NCBI GenBank assembly: GCA_036504235.1
Contig: DASXVN010000033.1
Span: forward strand, 1 to 8,787
DNA from: Zipacnadum sp036504235
Lineage (GTDB): Bacteria > Armatimonadota > Zipacnadia > Zipacnadales > Zipacnadaceae
Length of the DNA stretch: 8,787 nucleotides
Direction of reading: 5' to 3'
The position numbers and the translations under genes are program-made. Numbering within the stretch: the first letter of the stretch is position 1; every line of letters starts with the position of its first letter. Positions 6,635-8,787 of this stretch are shown here, one piece after another. Under the pieces are notes generated by a model that worked only from the letters and a program-made list of their open reading frames with translations, had not been told where the DNA came from and did no database searches.

Positions 6635-6886
6635 CTAGTCGTAAACGCGGTAGAGCAGCCACTGGGCGCGTTTGGGCTCAAAGCACAGGTCGGCGACGAC
6701 GTTGCGGTCGGTGAGTACGCGGAGGAACTTGCGCTCGGTTTGCCCCTCCCACCAGCGGCCGGCCTCCGCCCAGGCGCCGCCCAGGTCGGTGATGCGGTAA
6801 AAGCGTCCCCGCCAGCGGAAAGAGCGCGGGTAGTTGCCCCGGTGGGCCAGACTCGGTTTGATCGGCTCCACAATCAGTTTGCTCAT
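6635..6886 (-). CDS. DUF6504-family protein, first gene of the dnaE2 operon
   Basis: An 83-residue protein resembling the DUF6504 family, which is often encoded beside dnaE2 in actinobacteria and whose function is unknown. The supporting pattern is a basic, aromatic core: PRSFRWRGRFYRITDL (20-35), a WAEAGRWW segment, an arginine-rich strand FLRVLTD, then VADLCFEP and a closing WLLYRVYD. The final Trp, Arg, Val and Asp resemble the typical end of the family. No signal peptide or membrane segment is present. Two ATGs are possible. The one at 6886 has AAGGGG at 7 bases and is preferred to 6892, which lies one base from that site. The frame stays open far upstream to 7303, but that would cross the promoter and the FHA gene, so it is rejected. 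It is followed by the zinc-ribbon gene after 37 bases. Confidence 0.85.
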   Translation of the reverse strand: MSKLIVEPIKPSLAHRGNYPRSFRWRGRFYRITDLGGAWAEAGRWWEGQTERKFLRVLTDRNVVADLCFEPKRAQWLLYRVYD

Positions 6887-6900
6887 GGTCATTCCCCTTG

Positions 6901-6922
6901 TTGGTCTCGCCCCCGAGACCAA
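6901..6922 (-). promoter_or_regulatory. Perfect leader hairpin upstream of the DUF6504 gene
   Basis: TTGGTCTCG (6901-6909) and CGAGACCAA (6914-6922) are exact reverse complements with a 4-base loop. In the leftward mRNA this forms a 9-bp stem with a GGGG loop. It starts about 25 bases after the predicted transcription start and ends three bases before the ribosome site AAGGGG. It could stabilise the mRNA, limit translation, or be a DNA operator. No poly-U follows, so it is not a standard terminator. Confidence 0.6.
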
Positions 6923-6923
6923 T

Positions 6924-6937
6924 TGAACATAGGTTCC
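6924..6937. promoter_or_regulatory. Second LexA-type (SOS) box
   Basis: TGAACATAGGTTCC contains the GAAC-N4-GTTC core of the Gram-positive-type SOS box (consensus CGAACRNRYGTTYC) and differs from that consensus at two positions. It lies about 10-23 bases downstream of the predicted transcription start of the DUF6504-dnaE2 operon. Its centre is 37 bp from the first box, about 3.5 helical turns. Confidence 0.65.
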
Positions 6938-6953
6938 ACGTTTGGTGAGACGG

Positions 6954-6982
6954 AGTATATCGAACGCATGTTCAACTGTCAA
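6954..6982 (-). promoter_or_regulatory. Sigma-70 promoter of the DUF6504-zinc ribbon-dnaE2 operon
   Basis: The minus strand has TTGACA (6982-6977), an exact -35 consensus, then 17 bp, then TATACT (6959-6954), one base from the -10 consensus. The predicted start is about 6946-6948, giving a leader of about 60 bases. The strength of this promoter fits a gene set held off by a repressor, and a LexA-type box occupies the spacer. Confidence 0.88.
6961..6974. promoter_or_regulatory. LexA-type (SOS) box within the promoter spacer
   Basis: CGAACGCATGTTCA matches the Gram-positive-type SOS box consensus CGAACRNRYGTTYC at every position except the last. It lies wholly between the -35 and -10 elements of the dnaE2 operon promoter, so LexA bound here would block RNA polymerase. 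That the operon encodes DnaE2, a polymerase commonly induced by DNA damage, supports the assignment. Confidence 0.85.
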
Positions 6983-7061
6983 GAGATTTTTTGGGTATTT
7001 TTGCGGAGACGGGGAGAGACGTGAATACCCCTCCGCGGGGGAAGCAGGAGCCCCTTCCCAA

Positions 7062-7071
7062 CGTCCGGACG
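7062..7071. promoter_or_regulatory. Short perfect palindrome upstream of the FHA promoter
   Basis: CGTCCGGACG is a 10-bp perfect palindrome ending 11 bases before the -35 element of the FHA gene pair. Its position would suit an activator or repressor, but palindromes of this length occur by chance in GC-rich DNA. Confidence 0.25.
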
Positions 7072-7082
7072 GGGGGCGGCTA

Positions 7083-7111
7083 ATGACAGCGAGTCCCCCT
7101 TCTGCTATAAT
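7083..7111 (+). promoter_or_regulatory. Sigma-70 promoter of the FHA genes, giving a nearly leaderless mRNA
   Basis: ATGACA (7083-7088, five of six -35 matches), a 17-bp spacer and an exact TATAAT (7106-7111) with the TGn extension (TGCTATAAT). Transcription should start at about 7117-7121, while the ATG is at 7121. The mRNA would thus have a leader of zero to four bases, and no ribosome site precedes the gene. Confidence 0.85.
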
Positions 7112-7120
7112 CCACCGATT

Positions 7121-7795
7121 ATGAGGAAAGCCGCTCTGGTCCTGGGGCGTCTGGAGGAGTCCCTGCGCTCGGCCCTGGAGGGCGTGGGACGCCTGCTGCC
7201 CGGTAAGCTCCAGCCGCTGGAGATGGCTGCGGAATTGGAGCGGGCCCTGGAGCAGAGCCAGACGCAAGGTCCGGAGGGCGTGTTTGTCGCCAACCGCTAC
7301 CACGTGCTGCTGGCGCCGGCGGACCTGGAGCTATTCGGCGGCCTGCGGCAGGAGATTGAGCTGCAACTGGCTCAGGGGCTGCTCGAGCACGCCGAGGAGC
7401 AGGGCCTGCTGACCAGCCCGCTGATCGTGGTGACCCTGGAGCCGGAGGAGAAAACGCCCCCGGGCCGGATCGTGGTTAGAAGCGAGTTTCATGACGAGCC
7501 TCTGTCGGCGGCGCTGACCGTCGCGGGAGGCCTGCCGGCGCAGACCTGGGAGATCTTCCGGGAAGCGGTGCTGGGGCGCTCGGACCTGTGTCAGGTGCGC
7601 CTGGAAGAAGCCGCCATCTCGCGGCGCCACGCGCGTATCTGGTGGACCTACGCGGGCTATATGATCGAGGACCTGGGTAGTAGCAACGGGGTCTTCGTGG
7701 GCGGCGAGCCGGTGCAGCAGACGCTGCTGCGCGAGGGCGATCTGATCGAGTTGGGGCTGGTACAGCTCCGGTTCTCCTATCGCGCCGCCGCTTGA
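7121..7795 (+). CDS. DUF3662 and FHA domain protein (FhaA-like)
   Basis: A 224-residue cytoplasmic protein. Residues 1 to about 115 resemble the DUF3662 (FhaA N-terminal) domain: an amphipathic start (RLEESLRSALEG), the KLQPLEMAAELERAL helix, and the VANRYHVLLAPADLELF strand region. An FHA domain at about 145-222 carries the phosphothreonine-binding residues: GRS (152-154), SRRH (167-170) and SSNG (187-190). In actinobacteria FhaA binds phosphorylated partners of Ser/Thr kinases in cell-wall synthesis, including the MviN pseudokinase; the same role here is an inference. The linker between the two domains is much shorter than in mycobacterial FhaA, so the protein is far smaller. No ribosome site precedes the ATG, and the promoter places the mRNA start almost at it. 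The second FHA gene follows after 63 bases, probably in the same transcript. Confidence 0.92.
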   Translation: MRKAALVLGRLEESLRSALEGVGRLLPGKLQPLEMAAELERALEQSQTQGPEGVFVANRYHVLLAPADLELFGGLRQEIELQLAQGLLEHAEEQGLLTSPLIVVTLEPEEKTPPGRIVVRSEFHDEPLSAALTVAGGLPAQTWEIFREAVLGRSDLCQVRLEEAAISRRHARIWWTYAGYMIEDLGSSNGVFVGGEPVQQTLLREGDLIELGLVQLRFSYRAAA

Positions 7796-7858
7796 GGTAA
7801 GAACGCAGAAAGGCCGCCGCGGGCGGGATAAATCACTCGCCAGGCGGAACCATAAACC

Positions 7859-8707
7859 ATGGAAATTGCCCTGCTGATCGGCAACTATGTAGTGGCGGCC
7901 CTGATCTACCTGTTTGTATTCCTGGTCTATCGGGGCCTGATTGCGGAGGTGCGCGCGGGTCGCGCCGAGGCCGAACAGCGTGCGACGCGTGCGGCCGTGC
8001 CGCGCATGACCATGGCCGCGCCGGTCAGTTCGCCCCGGCCCGCGGTCCGGCCGACGCCGGCTCCGACGCCCGCCCCGGTGGCCGCGCCCGCGCCGGTTAT
8101 CCCCGAGACTCCCGCGCCCGCCATGCCGGAGCCGCCGGTGGAACGCAGCCCGCAGCCCTTTAGCCAGGCGCGGGAGGCCAGCGCCGCCTCGGTGCGCGAG
8201 ATCCTGGCCGAGGAGCCCCCGGCGGAGGAAGCCGCGTCCGAGCCGCACCTGCCGGCCTTCCTGACCCATGACGCCGGAGGCCTGGCCCCTAGCATGCCGC
8301 CGACCCCGGAGCCACCCGTCCTAGTCCCCGAGCCGGAACCCGAGCCGCCTGCGCGGCGGGAGCCGCCGCTGGGCGTGGTGGCGACGCCCGCCCCGACGCC
8401 TACCGCAGTGCCCCGGCTGACCGTGGTCAAGTCCGACTGCGTGGAACTGCCGGTGGGCCGGGAGTTCCCGCTGCTGGCAGCCGCGACGCTGGGGCGCTCG
8501 GAGCAGAACTTGGTCTCCATTCCCGACCACTTTGTCTCTTCCTCGCACGCCATCATCTTCCTCAAGGAGGGCCGGCGGGTGCTCCGCGACCGCGGCTCGA
8601 CCAACGGGACGCTGGTCGGCGGGCGACGCATCACCGATGACCACATTCTCCGCGACGGCGACCTGATCGCCCTGGGCAATACGACTTTGCGCTATTCCGA
8701 GCCCTAG
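7859..8707 (+). CDS. Membrane-anchored FHA domain protein (FhaB-like)
   Basis: A 282-residue protein. A single membrane segment (about residues 5-24, LLIGNYVVAALIYLFVFLVY) is followed by a basic stretch, which places the rest in the cytoplasm. Residues about 47-185 form a long disordered linker rich in Pro, Ala and Glu. The C-terminal FHA domain (about 187-280) has GRS (212-214), SSSH (227-230) and STNG (247-250), the residues that bind phosphothreonine. Membrane anchor plus FHA matches FhaB (FipA) of actinobacteria, which acts with FhaA in kinase-controlled cell-wall growth or division. The ATG sits exactly before the membrane segment; its ribosome site is poor (AGGCGG at about 12 bases), so coupling to the gene 63 bases upstream is possible. 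Kinase, phosphatase or rodA/pbp genes, if linked, lie past the right edge. Confidence 0.9.
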   Translation: MEIALLIGNYVVAALIYLFVFLVYRGLIAEVRAGRAEAEQRATRAAVPRMTMAAPVSSPRPAVRPTPAPTPAPVAAPAPVIPETPAPAMPEPPVERSPQPFSQAREASAASVREILAEEPPAEEAASEPHLPAFLTHDAGGLAPSMPPTPEPPVLVPEPEPEPPARREPPLGVVATPAPTPTAVPRLTVVKSDCVELPVGREFPLLAAATLGRSEQNLVSIPDHFVSSSHAIIFLKEGRRVLRDRGSTNGTLVGGRRITDDHILRDGDLIALGNTTLRYSEP

Positions 8708-8728
8708 CGCGGTGGGCGAGGCGGTTTC

Positions 8729-8787
8729 CTGTAGGGCGGGGGCTTGTACCCCGCCGTCGGTAAGCAATGGTTAGTCGGCGGGGTACA
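8729..8787 (+). repeat. Dispersed hairpin repeat, right copy
   Basis: An inverted copy of the element at 1-53. It contains a perfect 12-bp inverted repeat, TGTACCCCGCCG (8745-8756) and CGGCGGGGTACA (8776-8787), around 19 bases. The middle arm can pair instead with GGCGGGG at 8735-8741. It starts 21 bases after the second FHA gene, and no U-tract follows. The window ends at the last base of the arm. Confidence 0.82.

Noticed and set aside
6635..7303. 222-residue version of the DUF6504 gene
   Set aside because: The long version would run through the promoter, both SOS boxes and the divergent FHA gene. Only the last 83 residues look like a protein family, and they have their own ribosome site.
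7331..8269. 312-codon open frame on the minus strand
   Set aside because: It spans both FHA genes and their gap on the opposite strand, and is Arg/Gly-rich. Both FHA domains on the plus strand are intact.
1..8787. Composite transposon bounded by the terminal inverted repeats
   Set aside because: No transposase or integrase gene is present, the interval carries core-type genes, and both repeat copies sit in 3' intergenic regions as dispersed REP-like elements do.
1..8787. CRISPR array, tRNA or rRNA genes, prophage or toxin-antitoxin genes
   Set aside because: No regularly spaced direct repeats, no cloverleaf or rRNA-like segments and no phage or toxin-like products were seen. Nearly all of the window is accounted for by the listed genes.

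Overview
The window is a GC-rich stretch of bacterial chromosome with seven clear protein genes plus one 38-codon gene. Several traits suggest a member of Armatimonadota, Chloroflexota or a relative of Actinomycetota: SOS boxes of the Gram-positive type (GAAC-N4-GTTC), a DUF3662-FHA protein paired with a membrane-anchored FHA protein, a DUF6504 protein beside DnaE2, a consensus sigma-70 promoter giving a nearly leaderless mRNA, and GC-rich dispersed repeats. This placement is an inference; no rRNA or other marker gene is present.

Layout. All genes from 6886 down to 193 lie on the minus strand, in the order DUF6504 protein, zinc-ribbon microprotein, error-prone DNA polymerase DnaE2, alanine dehydrogenase, secreted M14 metallocarboxypeptidase, thioredoxin. 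A 234-base intergenic region (6887-7120) separates them from two plus-strand FHA genes (7121-7795 and 7859-8707). The two ends of the window carry inverted copies of one ~53-bp hairpin repeat, each just downstream of the last gene on its side.

The most notable part is the SOS-type mutagenesis operon (6886-3099). A near-perfect promoter (TTGACA, 17 bp, TATACT) drives it. One LexA-type box lies inside the -35/-10 spacer and a second lies just downstream of the predicted start point. A perfect 9-bp hairpin follows in the leader. The operon encodes a DUF6504 protein, a cysteine-rich 38-residue protein resembling the C-terminal zinc ribbon of class II ribonucleotide reductases, and DnaE2. The usual ImuA and ImuB partners of DnaE2 are absent from the window. 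A GC-rich palindromic repeat appears to have been absorbed in frame into the PHP domain of DnaE2.

The genes downstream (ald, M14 peptidase, trxA) look like ordinary metabolism. They may be read partly from the upstream operon and partly from their own promoters; a candidate promoter lies before the peptidase gene. The FHA pair resembles FhaA and FhaB, which act in Ser/Thr-kinase and cell-wall signalling in actinobacteria. Any kinase, phosphatase, rodA or pbp genes would lie beyond the right edge.
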